Shown here: positions 7,371 to 14,571 of the stretch, piece after piece | Layout: every line of letters starts with the position of its first letter | Numbering within the stretch: position 1 is the stretch's first letter | NCBI GenBank assembly: GCA_003978285.1 | Contig: QOAB01000023.1 | Coordinates: 1 to 14,571 of the forward strand | Source: Candidatus Thioglobus sp. | GTDB taxonomy: Bacteria; Pseudomonadota; Gammaproteobacteria; PS1; Thioglobaceae | Length of the DNA stretch: 14,571 bases | Direction: 5' to 3' | The notes under the pieces: generated by a model | Told to the model about the DNA's origin: nothing | Database searches by the model: none | What the model saw: only the letters and a program-made list of their open reading frames with translations | Position numbers and translations under genes: made by a program

Positions 7371-9089
7371 ATGAAAGAACAAATACAAACCCTATTAACT
7401 CAAAGTTTAGAAACTTTAGTGACTAATGGCGTCCTAACTGAAGCGCCAGACAATATCCGTATTGACCATTCTAAAGATAAAGCACAAGGTGATTTTGCCT
7501 CTAATATCGCTATGATGCTTTCTAAACAAGCAAAATGCTCACCGCGTGATTTGGCTCAGAAAATCATTGATAATCTGCCAGATTCTGCAGAGGTAGACAA
7601 GGTGGAAATCGCCGGCCCAGGCTTTATTAATTTCTTTATGTCACAAGATTCAAATGCTTCGGTTGTTAGTCAAATTATTGACCAAGGCAAGACTTTTGGT
7701 TTGTCCAACGTGGGCGCTAAGCAGCGTATATTGCTTGAATTTGTATCGGCTAATCCAACTGGTCCATTGCATGTTGGCCATGGTCGAGGCGCTGCTTATG
7801 GCGCCACCGTGGCTAATTTATTGCGCGCGGTTGGCTTTGAAGTGGACAACGAATATTATGTGAATGATGCGGGTCGCCAAATGGATATTTTGGCCACATC
7901 CGTTTACTTGCGTTATGTTGAGTCAGACAAATTTCCATCTAATGGTTACAAAGGTGATTACATTTTTGATATTGCTAAGCAAATCAATGGCATCGATAAA
8001 TTAGATATTTTTTCAGGTGTACATGCTGATGCACTCGAAGGGCAGGATCAAAAAGATGGTGGCGACAAAGAAAAGCACATTGATGATTTGATTGCAAACT
8101 GTAAAGCACAATTGGGCGATAGTTATAAAGTCGTGTTTGATCTGGCTATTGATCAAATTCTGGGAGGTATTAAAATTGATTTGGCAGAATTCGGCGTTGA
8201 ATACCAGCAGTGGTTTTCTGAGCAGTCATTAATCGATAGCGGGTTATCAAAAACCACCGTTGAGGCGTTGCAAGCTTCTGGTCATATTTATGAAAAAGAC
8301 GGCGCACTTTGGTTTAAAACCACAGAGTTTGGCGATGATCTTGATCGAGTTGTGGTGCGTGATAACGGCATGCATACTTATTTTGCTTCGGATATCGCCT
8401 ATCACTTAGAAAAGTTTGAGCGTGGTTATGACAAAATTATTAATATTTGGGGTTCAGATCATCATGGCTATATTGCTAGAGTTAAAGCCTCTATTAAAGC
8501 GCTTGGGTTTGATGAAAGCAAGCTAGAGATTCTATTGGTGCAATTTGCTAATTTGTATCGAGGTGGTAAAAAAGTCGCCATGTCGACGCGTAGTGGCTCG
8601 TTTGTCACTTTGAGAGAATTACGAAATGAAGTTGGCAATGATGCGGCACGTTTTTTCTACGTATTGCGCAAATCAGAACAGCACATGGATTTTGACCTTG
8701 ACCTGGCCAAATCTAAAACCAACGAAAATCCGGTGTTTTATATTCAATACGCCCATGCCCGTATTTGCTCAGTACTGAAGCAAGATGCTGGCGATGCAAC
8801 AACGATTGATTTGTCATTACTTAATAACGAAGCAGAAAGTACTTTGATCAAACAACTGAATCGTTATAAGGATGTGGTGCAATCTTCAGCGCTTAATTAC
8901 GAACCCCATGTGCTGGCATATTATTTACGCGAATTAGCCGGTGATTTCCATAGCTATTACAATAACAGTGAATTTTTGGTCGAAGACGCTACGTTGCGAA
9001 ATTCTAGATTGTTACTCATTAGTGCGGTGAAACAAGTCATTTCCAATGGGTTAAATTTACTCAGTGTGAATGCACCTGAGTCAATGTAA
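7371..9089 (+). CDS. argS: Arginyl-tRNA synthetase
   Basis: A 572-aa class I aminoacyl-tRNA synthetase charging tRNA-Arg (E. coli 577 aa). The N-terminal Add1 domain (about 1-110) is followed by the catalytic Rossmann domain with the HIGH motif as HVGH (134-137) in [20 protein letters not shown]. The degenerate KMSKS loop is [10 protein letters not shown] (400-409), as usual for ArgS, and the C-terminal part is the DALR anticodon-binding helical domain. The start is ATG 7371 (MKEQIQTLL), which matches family N-termini. An in-frame TTG at 7347 would overlap the polA end and has no ribosome site. The GAGG at 7365-7368 is only 2 nt from the ATG, closer than optimal, so coupling to polA termination may help initiation. 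Confidence 0.96.
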   Translation: MKEQIQTLLTQSLETLVTNGVLTEAPDNIRIDHSKDKAQGDFASNIAMMLSKQAKCSPRDLAQKIIDNLPDSAEVDKVEIAGPGFINFFMSQDSNASVVSQIIDQGKTFGLSNVGAKQRILLEFVSANPTGPLHVGHGRGAAYGATVANLLRAVGFEVDNEYYVNDAGRQMDILATSVYLRYVESDKFPSNGYKGDYIFDIAKQINGIDKLDIFSGVHADALEGQDQKDGGDKEKHIDDLIANCKAQLGDSYKVVFDLAIDQILGGIKIDLAEFGVEYQQWFSEQSLIDSGLSKTTVEALQASGHIYEKDGALWFKTTEFGDDLDRVVVRDNGMHTYFASDIAYHLEKFERGYDKIINIWGSDHHGYIARVKASIKALGFDESKLEILLVQFANLYRGGKKVAMSTRSGSFVTLRELRNEVGNDAARFFYVLRKSEQHMDFDLDLAKSKTNENPVFYIQYAHARICSVLKQDAGDATTIDLSLLNNEAESTLIKQLNRYKDVVQSSALNYEPHVLAYYLRELAGDFHSYYNNSEFLVEDATLRNSRLLLISAVKQVISNGLNLLSVNAPESM

Positions 9090-9101
9090 TGACAAACGCG
9101 T

Positions 9102-12100
9102 ATGAGTGATCAGGCGCAAAGAGATCAAGCCTTAGACGTCACACAGTCTTACATTGTTCAAGCGCCTGCTGGTTCAGGCAAAACTGAATTATTAACACAG
9201 CGATACCTTAAGTTACTGACCACTTGTTCAGAGCCTGAGAATATTATCGCCATGACCTTTACCAATAAGGCGGTTGATGAATTAACAGAACGGGTTCTAT
9301 CGGCTTTGAAGTCAATCGATCAACCCCGACCAGAAGAAGCGCATAAGCAAGTTACTTATGATCTGGCGCAAGTTGTAATGGCGCGTTCGGATGAGAGAAA
9401 TTGGCAAGTATTAAGCAACCCCAAGCGTTTAAAAATATCTACCATTGACGGCCTATCTAGTTTGATTAGTAGTCGTTACCCTTCTAAGACACGATTAGTA
9501 CCCCGCCAAATTATGGCGGCGCAATGGCAACGCAACCATGCTTATAAACAAGCCGCAATGCAAACTCTACTATTGGTTGATGATCCACAGCACAGTAAAG
9601 CAATTTCTCATTTGTTATTGTATTTGGACAACAATGTAGAAAAATTTTACCGCCTGGTTATACATATGTTGTCTAAGCGTGATCAATGGCTAATGCGATT
9701 GTATCGGGGCGAAGTATTAGATGCCGATGTTTTAAAAAATAGTGCGCAGAAGATTGTCATTCAACATTTGTCTCATTTAGAGCAAGTGGCTAAGCTACAT
9801 TTGGATCAATCATTTTTTGAGCTAATGACATCAAGTGCTGATAGTGAGCAAGCTCAAGTTAGCAAACTGCCGGGCCATCAGTTGACAGACTTAGCTAAGT
9901 GGCAGGCGATTGAGTCTTTGTGTTTAAACAAAAAAGGGCTATGGCGCAAAAAGTTAGATAAAAATTGTGGCTTCCCTGTTGAGCTGAAAGCGCAAAAAAA
10001 TGCGTTAATGGAACACCTGCAAGCATTGTCAGCACAAGACTCCTTGCGAGCGTTATTGCATCAAGTGACGCAATTACCAGCACTTGATTTTTCTCAAATT
10101 CAAGTAGACACATTGGCGGTGATTGCACAAGTATTAAAACTTTGTGTTGCACAGTTAAGCCTGCACTTTGAACAAAAACAAGCGCATGATTTTATCGAAG
10201 TAGCGCTGAATGCCAACCAAGCGTTAGATGACCGATCTAGCGTTAGTGATATCGCTTTGTTTTTAGATTATCAGCTACAACATTTGTTGATTGATGAGTT
10301 CCAAGATACCTCCACTTCACAGTTTAATACCATTGAAAAGCTGATTAAGTACTGGCAACCGAATGACGGGAAAACCTTATTTTTGGTGGGCGATCCCATG
10401 CAATCGATTTATCGATTTAGAGAATCTCAAGTAGGATTATTTTTACAAGTTAAGGTAAGCGGTATTGCTAATATTAAGCCTACTTCGTTATTATTAAGTA
10501 CAAATTTCCGTTCATCTAAGAGCATCGTAGAGGGTAACAACCGATTTTTCCAAGATATTTTTCCCACTCATGAGGATATCTATCAGGGCGCTATTGCTTA
10601 TTCATCTTCTCAATCTGCCTCAAACACAACACAACACCAAGCGATTAATTTTCATCCTTTTTCGAACGATCAATTTGCAGATGAGGCACAAACAGTATTG
10701 GATATTGTACAATCCACCTTGGCTGAGTACCCCGCCAATAAGATAGCAATACTTGTCAGAAGTCGGACACATCTGCTGGAAATCACGCCTTTGTTAAAGC
10801 AGCATAATATTGAGTTTGAATCGTTAAAAATTACCCCACTTAAAGACCATCTATTAACACGAGATTTATTCTCATTGGCGCGAGCATTAATGCATCTCGG
10901 CGATAAATTAGCGTGGTTAAGTGTATTACGATCTCCTTGGTGTGGGCTGTCGTTAGATGACCTTTTAGTTTTATCAGCAGACGATAGTCAAATTATTTAT
11001 GCGCAACTAACTAACGAAAAAACTTTAGCGCAATTAAGCCAAGATGGCCAAAAAAGAGCGCAACATTTACAGGTATGTTTACAAGCGATTTTGGATAATC
11101 AGGGGCGGTTTAATTTTATTGAATTACTCACTTTTGCGATTGACCAGCTTGGCATTAGTCGATCATTATCACAACCTGATACGTTGATTAAAGACCAGTT
11201 TTTGTCTATTGTTAATACTTGTGAACAACAACAATCATTAGACATTGAGACAATTAAGGCTGCCTTAGATGAGCTGTATGCACCGAGTGAAACGGCAAGC
11301 GTAAAGCTCATGACCATTCACCAATCTAAGGGTTTGGAATTTGACACGGTGATTATGCCAGGGCTTGGTCGTGGTGCTCGAAACGACGATTCGCCAATGA
11401 TGCACATGAAAGAATTTGCTGACCAGTCTTTATTGTTAGCCCCTATTAAATCATCGCTTGATACGGATGAGGGGCAAACGTATACGTATTTAAAATTTAT
11501 TGAGGCACAACAAAATAAATTTGAGACCATGCGTTTGCTTTATGTGGCGATGACACGTGCCAAACAGCAGTTGCATTTATTAGGCCACGTTAATCAAAAT
11601 CACCAAGTTGCAAAGAAGAGTTTGCTAGCATTGCTTATGCCATTTTATCAAAATGTATTTGATCAAATACCAGCATCTCAGGTACAGGTTGAAACATCTA
11701 ATCAAGCGCCACCCTTACAGCGACTAAAACAAATAATAACACCGCCAGCCAAAGAACAAGAATCAGGTGAAATGCTAGAATATCAGCAAAATTTTGAACG
11801 CTTATTTAAAAGTTTATTAGGTACTTTAATTCATCAATATTATGAATACGATTTGTTTAATCCAAGCGCAGACAATATTAAAGCCAGATTGCTTGAAATC
11901 GGTACACCGATAGATGAGATTGATCAGTGGCAAGATTTTGTATTAAAACTACTTAATAACACCAAGGGCGATCCACAATTCGAGTGGCTATTCAAGGATC
12001 GATCTTCTACGTTGGTTGAGGCCGAATTTGTTACAGATGATCGTATTATTGCCATTGATCGGCTGTTTATTGATAATGAAGTTTTATGGATTATTGACTT

Positions 12101-12278
12101 TAAAACAGCAGAGCCTTTGGCCGATGAGTCGCTTGATCAATTTATACGCCGACAGCAGTCGCAACACACCAAACAACTGTTGTTTTATAAAGAAGCACTA
12201 ACAGGTGTCTATAACAACCCCATTAAGTGTGCGCTTTATTGTCCTGCAGTGAGTCAACTGATTGAAATAACGCATTAA
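9102..12278 (+). CDS. AddA/RecB-type UvrD-family helicase with C-terminal PD-(D/E)XK nuclease
   Basis: This 1058-aa protein is a superfamily 1 helicase with all motifs: I APAGSGKTE (21-29), Ia TFTNKAVDELTERV, II LIDEFQDT (D398, E399), III LVGDPMQSIYRFRES (from about 428), IV ILVRSR, V MTIHQSKGLEF (737-747) and VI RLLYVAMTRAK (811-821). The C-terminus has a RecB/AddA-type nuclease core: D986 in AIDRLF, D999 and K1001 in IIDFKTA, and a following QLLFYK. Such proteins process double-strand DNA ends for RecA-dependent repair, normally as a complex (AddAB or RecBCD). At 1058 aa it is shorter than B. subtilis AddA or E. coli RecB. No addB, recC or recD is adjacent: it follows argS by 12 nt, in the polA-argS run. 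No Shine-Dalgarno sequence is visible. The last 56 nt overlap thiE on the other strand. I leave the symbol blank because AddA and RecB-like subfamilies cannot be separated by eye. Confidence 0.88.
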   Translation: MSDQAQRDQALDVTQSYIVQAPAGSGKTELLTQRYLKLLTTCSEPENIIAMTFTNKAVDELTERVLSALKSIDQPRPEEAHKQVTYDLAQVVMARSDERNWQVLSNPKRLKISTIDGLSSLISSRYPSKTRLVPRQIMAAQWQRNHAYKQAAMQTLLLVDDPQHSKAISHLLLYLDNNVEKFYRLVIHMLSKRDQWLMRLYRGEVLDADVLKNSAQKIVIQHLSHLEQVAKLHLDQSFFELMTSSADSEQAQVSKLPGHQLTDLAKWQAIESLCLNKKGLWRKKLDKNCGFPVELKAQKNALMEHLQALSAQDSLRALLHQVTQLPALDFSQIQVDTLAVIAQVLKLCVAQLSLHFEQKQAHDFIEVALNANQALDDRSSVSDIALFLDYQLQHLLIDEFQDTSTSQFNTIEKLIKYWQPNDGKTLFLVGDPMQSIYRFRESQVGLFLQVKVSGIANIKPTSLLLSTNFRSSKSIVEGNNRFFQDIFPTHEDIYQGAIAYSSSQSASNTTQHQAINFHPFSNDQFADEAQTVLDIVQSTLAEYPANKIAILVRSRTHLLEITPLLKQHNIEFESLKITPLKDHLLTRDLFSLARALMHLGDKLAWLSVLRSPWCGLSLDDLLVLSADDSQIIYAQLTNEKTLAQLSQDGQKRAQHLQVCLQAILDNQGRFNFIELLTFAIDQLGISRSLSQPDTLIKDQFLSIVNTCEQQQSLDIETIKAALDELYAPSETASVKLMTIHQSKGLEFDTVIMPGLGRGARNDDSPMMHMKEFADQSLLLAPIKSSLDTDEGQTYTYLKFIEAQQNKFETMRLLYVAMTRAKQQLHLLGHVNQNHQVAKKSLLALLMPFYQNVFDQIPASQVQVETSNQAPPLQRLKQIITPPAKEQESGEMLEYQQNFERLFKSLLGTLIHQYYEYDLFNPSADNIKARLLEIGTPIDEIDQWQDFVLKLLNNTKGDPQFEWLFKDRSSTLVEAEFVTDDRIIAIDRLFIDNEVLWIIDFKTAEPLADESLDQFIRRQQSQHTKQLLFYKEALTGVYNNPIKCALYCPAVSQLIEITH

Positions 12279-12828
12279 TCATTGCCACTGCATCACACCC
12301 TGCATCAAAAGCTTGGTGTTGATTGTTAAAATCAACACCACCAATACCAACAATGGGAATAGTGAGTGCTTTCTTTGCTTGGCTAATTACTTCTAAAGAG
12401 CAATACGGTGCGTTAGGTTTGGTGCTTGAGGGGAATAGTGCACCAAAGGCCGCATAACTTGCACCTTGGATTTGCGCTTGTTTGGCTGAATCAATATCAT
12501 TGTAGCACGACACGCCGATAATGGCATTATCGCCCAGTTGTTGTTTGGCTGTTTGGATAGAAGCATCATTTTTGCCTAAGTGCACACCATCGGCGTTGAT
12601 TTTTTGCGCTAGGTTAATATCATCGTTGATGATAAATAAAGTATTATGTCTTAAGCACAGCTGTTGTAATTGTTTAGCTTCATTGAGTTTGATTGAGGCA
12701 TCAGTTGTTTTATGACGATACTGCAGTATGCTAATTTTATGCGTAACAATGGCTTGTTCTATAGTATTAAGATCAAGCATTTTGTTAGGCGTTATGGCAT
12801 AAATGCCACTAATTTTTTTATGACACAC
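12223..12828 (-). CDS. thiE: Thiamine phosphate synthase
   Basis: ThiE condenses hydroxymethylpyrimidine pyrophosphate with the thiazole phosphate to give thiamine phosphate, in a TIM barrel. The 201-aa protein shows the ordered family motifs: GIYAITP (8-14), LQYRHK (35-40), IINDD (67-71), ADGVHLGKND (79-88), IIGVSCYN (103-110), FGALFPSSTKP (128-138, pyrophosphate loop) and PIVGIGGV (158-165). The start is GTG at 12826-12828; no ATG is possible, since the conserved first strand begins at residue 6 and an in-frame stop lies 15 nt upstream. No ribosome site is seen. The start is separated from the divergent lptC ATG by one base, so its promoter must lie inside lptC; a TATAAT on the minus strand at 12875-12880 is a candidate. 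The last 18 codons overlap the helicase-nuclease gene. No other thi gene is present. Confidence 0.92.
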   Translation of the reverse strand: MCHKKISGIYAITPNKMLDLNTIEQAIVTHKISILQYRHKTTDASIKLNEAKQLQQLCLRHNTLFIINDDINLAQKINADGVHLGKNDASIQTAKQQLGDNAIIGVSCYNDIDSAKQAQIQGASYAAFGALFPSSTKPNAPYCSLEVISQAKKALTIPIVGIGGVDFNNQHQAFDAGCDAVAMINALFQSVDSLQDNKAHT

Positions 12829-12829
12829 A

Positions 12830-13789
12830 ATGGTTAGTTTTCAATTAAGACACAATCTATTAATCACGGTTTTTATTATAGTGGTTATTGGCACCATGTG
12901 GCTTTTGATGCAAGGCTTATCGTATTCATTTAGTGCTTTGCAAAGCAAAGCGCCACCCCCTTTAACTGAAAATGAAATTGTGTCTCAGGAAGTGTCCTAT
13001 ATAGAAAAAATTGATAATTTTGCTTTGCAAGAGTTTGATAAAAATCAACAATTGTCCCATTTTGTTAAAGCTAAAAGTTATTTTAGTTTTAAAGATACGC
13101 CAGCGCTGTTGTTAGATCCAAGAGTCACTACTTACAATGAAAAAGGCGAGGTAGATTATGTCTTAACTTCAGATCGTGCTAATTATTTAGACAGTGGTGA
13201 AATAAAATTTAAAGGCAAAGTAGATATTCATTCGAGCACCGGTGTGACCCACAAGATGAACACGCAAGAATTATTAGTTAGCACTAAGACCGATGATTTA
13301 ATTAGTAACAAGAAAGTGACCTATCTTGGCGAGCGTGCAAAAATCATTGCCCAGGGTTTGCATATGAAGGCCAAGGAAGACAAAATGAAACTGATTGGTG
13401 AAATCAGTATCAATCAAGATACAGGGCAGAAAATATTAACCAAAGATCTTTATATTGATCAATCAAATGGACAAAAGCACTATTACTCTAAAAACGATAC
13501 TACTTATCTAGCAACAGACAATAAGATCTATGCGGATGGCATTGATATGGATATGCGTAAAGAAATTGTGCAATTGCTGGGTGAGGTGAAAATCTTGCAA
13601 AATTCAGGCTCTAAAATCAACACCAAGGATTTAATTGTTGACCAGTCTGGAGAGAATGAGATTTATCGAACTAAAGAGAGAATACACTACCAGTCTAAGG
13701 TGGCAAATATTCATGCAACGGGTATGCATTACGATGCTAAAAATCAAAAGATTAAATTAACCGGCGGTGTAGTAGGTCGGTATGAATAA
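12830..13789 (+). CDS. lptC: LptC-type LPS transport protein with extra repeats
   Basis: LptC links the LptBFG transporter in the inner membrane to the periplasmic LptA bridge for lipopolysaccharide export. The 319-aa product has one N-terminal membrane helix (about 9-30) and an OstA-like beta-jellyroll beginning near 60. The segment VTTYNEKGEVDYVLTSDRANYL ... LKFKGKVDI-type strands (98-133) is the usual LptC core. E. coli LptC is 191 aa; here the fold continues with additional repeats. The glycines of FKGKV, LIGEI, LLGEV and LTGGV fall at 129, 190, 251 and 312, exactly 61 residues apart, and VTYLGERAKI, TTYLATDNKI and IHYQSKVANI recur at 163, 224 and 285. The ATG is set by an in-frame stop six bases upstream. 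No ribosome site is visible. lptA overlaps its end by 8 nt. The family call is firm; the extended length is unusual to me. Confidence 0.82.
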   Translation: MVSFQLRHNLLITVFIIVVIGTMWLLMQGLSYSFSALQSKAPPPLTENEIVSQEVSYIEKIDNFALQEFDKNQQLSHFVKAKSYFSFKDTPALLLDPRVTTYNEKGEVDYVLTSDRANYLDSGEIKFKGKVDIHSSTGVTHKMNTQELLVSTKTDDLISNKKVTYLGERAKIIAQGLHMKAKEDKMKLIGEISINQDTGQKILTKDLYIDQSNGQKHYYSKNDTTYLATDNKIYADGIDMDMRKEIVQLLGEVKILQNSGSKINTKDLIVDQSGENEIYRTKERIHYQSKVANIHATGMHYDAKNQKIKLTGGVVGRYE

Positions 13790-14267
13790 AGCTATTTTAA
13801 TCTTGTTGAGTTATTACTCTTTTGGTGTGAATGCTCTACTAGGCGATGCTAAAGAGCCGATTGATATTAAAGCCTATACAGTCGTTATTGATGAGCGCAA
13901 GGGGTTGAGTACTTATACAGGTGATGCGAGAGTTGTGCAAGGTTCGTTAACACTGAGTGCTGAGAAAATACAACTCTTTAGTTCTCAAAAAGAAGTGACT
14001 AAGGTGATCGCTAAGGGTGACAAGAATAAATTAGCGCATTACAAGCAAAACCAACCCAATCAATCGCGTTTTATTGAAGCTACCGCTCTGAATATCACTT
14101 ATTTGATTAAGAAAGAGTTTGTTCATCTGGAAGGCAAGGCGCATTTAGTACAGGGGTTTGATTCTTTTAGTGGCGGCACACTAGATTACGATATTAAAAA
14201 TGACAAAGTGATAGCACAAAAATCTAAAGACGGTACTGAACGCGTCAGGTTTAAAATTAAATTATAA
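13782..14267 (+). CDS. lptA: Periplasmic LPS bridge protein LptA
   Basis: A 161-aa LptA/OstA protein (E. coli 185 aa). A signal peptide is visible (1-18, cleavage predicted after the Ala of VNA), followed by the start of the jellyroll: PIDIKAYTVVIDERKGLSTYTGDARVVQGSLTLSAEKIQLF, which matches the family's 'pi.I.a......d......tGnv.v.qG...i.Ad...' pattern. The second half (EATALNITYLIKKEFVHLEGKAHLVQGFDSFSGGTLDYDI) repeats it. LptA polymerises end-to-end between LptC and the LptD/E complex to carry lipopolysaccharide across the periplasm. Its ATG lies inside the lptC end (8-nt overlap), so translation is likely coupled. In many gammaproteobacteria lptB comes next; here a CBS-domain gene does, and the ATPase must be encoded elsewhere. 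Confidence 0.87.
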   Translation: MNKAILILLSYYSFGVNALLGDAKEPIDIKAYTVVIDERKGLSTYTGDARVVQGSLTLSAEKIQLFSSQKEVTKVIAKGDKNKLAHYKQNQPNQSRFIEATALNITYLIKKEFVHLEGKAHLVQGFDSFSGGTLDYDIKNDKVIAQKSKDGTERVRFKIKL

Positions 14268-14332
14268 TGTATCATTTGAACGCGGTAGAATAATAAATTT
14301 ATTCGCTTAGCAATTCACACGGAGAAAACATC
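14268..14332. promoter_or_regulatory. lptA/CBS gene spacer with AT-rich inverted repeat
   Basis: The 65-base gap holds an inverted repeat, GAATAA (14288-14293) and TTATTC (14299-14304) around a 5-nt loop, too AT-rich and lacking a following T-tract to be a convincing terminator. A TATAAT at 14263-14268 overlaps the lptA stop and could be a -10 box for the CBS gene, but it has no good -35. GGAGA at 14321-14325 is a clear Shine-Dalgarno sequence for the ATG at 14333. Confidence 0.3.
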
Positions 14333-14571
14333 ATGAAAGTCCAAGATATTATGTCACCCAACGTTAAAACCGTTACCGCAGATCAACTGGTTAAAGATAT
14401 AGCCATTATGATGATCATGGATCACATCAGTGGCGCACCTGTGGTTGATGATGACAACAACTTGGTTGGCATCATCTCAGAAAAAGACATTCTGCAACAC
14501 ATGTTCCCTAAGCTAGACGAAGTCATGAGCGATACCTATTTTGATTTTGAAAACATGGAGCACAATTACAA
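14333..14571 (+). CDS. CBS-domain protein (3' end outside window)
   Basis: The 79 codons visible start MKVQDIMSPNVKTVTADQLVKDIA and continue through HISGAPVVDDDNNLVGIISEKDIL, the classic CBS-domain signature (DIM...V.TV..., GAPVVD..., L-V-G-I-I-S-E-K-D). CBS pairs bind adenine nucleotides and act as energy-sensing regulatory modules or as stand-alone proteins. The second part (MSDTYFDFENMEHNY) has left the first CBS motif, and the rest is cut off by the window end, so any second CBS domain or fused effector domain cannot be judged. A good GGAGA ribosome site 7 nt upstream supports the start. It may be transcribed with lptCA or from its own promoter. Confidence 0.82.
   Translation, partial: MKVQDIMSPNVKTVTADQLVKDIAIMMIMDHISGAPVVDDDNNLVGIISEKDILQHMFPKLDEVMSDTYFDFENMEHNY

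Noticed and set aside
12795..12808. Perfect inverted repeat TGGCAT-AA-ATGCCA near the thiE/lptC junction
   Set aside because: It encodes the conserved thiE strand GIYAI, so codon constraint explains it; a 6-bp arm in this much sequence is also expected by chance. It could be revisited if an operator for lptC is sought.

Overview
The window reads as chromosomal core DNA from an AT-rich gammaproteobacterium. The products (ElyC, DapD, CcoG/CcoH, ZnuC, PolA, ArgS, an AddA/RecB-type helicase-nuclease, ThiE, LptC, LptA) are gammaproteobacterial in character. A CcoG/CcoH pair behind an FNR-type site points to microaerobic growth with a cbb3 oxidase. A marine sulfur-oxidiser of the SUP05/Thioglobus type would fit, but that lineage is an inference from base composition and gene content; no rRNA is present to confirm it. 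There are no insertion sequences, integrases, CRISPR arrays, tRNAs or rRNAs.

Layout. 1-98 is the tail of a membrane protein, separated by a bidirectional terminator (117-144) from a minus-strand pair, dapD then elyC (lysine/peptidoglycan precursor synthesis and envelope maintenance). The dapD/ccoG gap (1730-1878) holds two divergent extended -10 promoters. The ccoG promoter carries an FNR/ANR half-site pair at the class II position, which places the true ccoG start at 1879. ccoG and ccoH overlap by 4 nt and run tail-to-tail into znuC on the minus strand. The znuC/polA gap (4488-4617) separates that gene from a tight plus-strand run, polA, argS and an AddA-like helicase-nuclease, with gaps of 5 and 12 nt. 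The 3' end of the last gene overlaps the 3' end of minus-strand thiE by 56 nt. The thiE start lies a single base from the lptC start. lptC and lptA overlap by 8 nt and are followed by a CBS-domain gene cut off by the window end.

Functionally these are separate housekeeping modules: envelope precursor and LPS transport (dapD, elyC, lptC, lptA), cbb3 oxidase assembly (ccoGH), zinc import (znuC), DNA replication/repair (polA, addA-like), translation (argS) and thiamine synthesis (thiE).

I do not see an exotic undescribed system here. The features most worth attention are an LptC lengthened by extra repeats with an exact 61-residue period, the FNR-controlled ccoG promoter with its start correction, the 1-bp thiE/lptC divergent junction, the 56-bp convergent overlap, and an AddA-type nuclease-helicase without a visible AddB partner.
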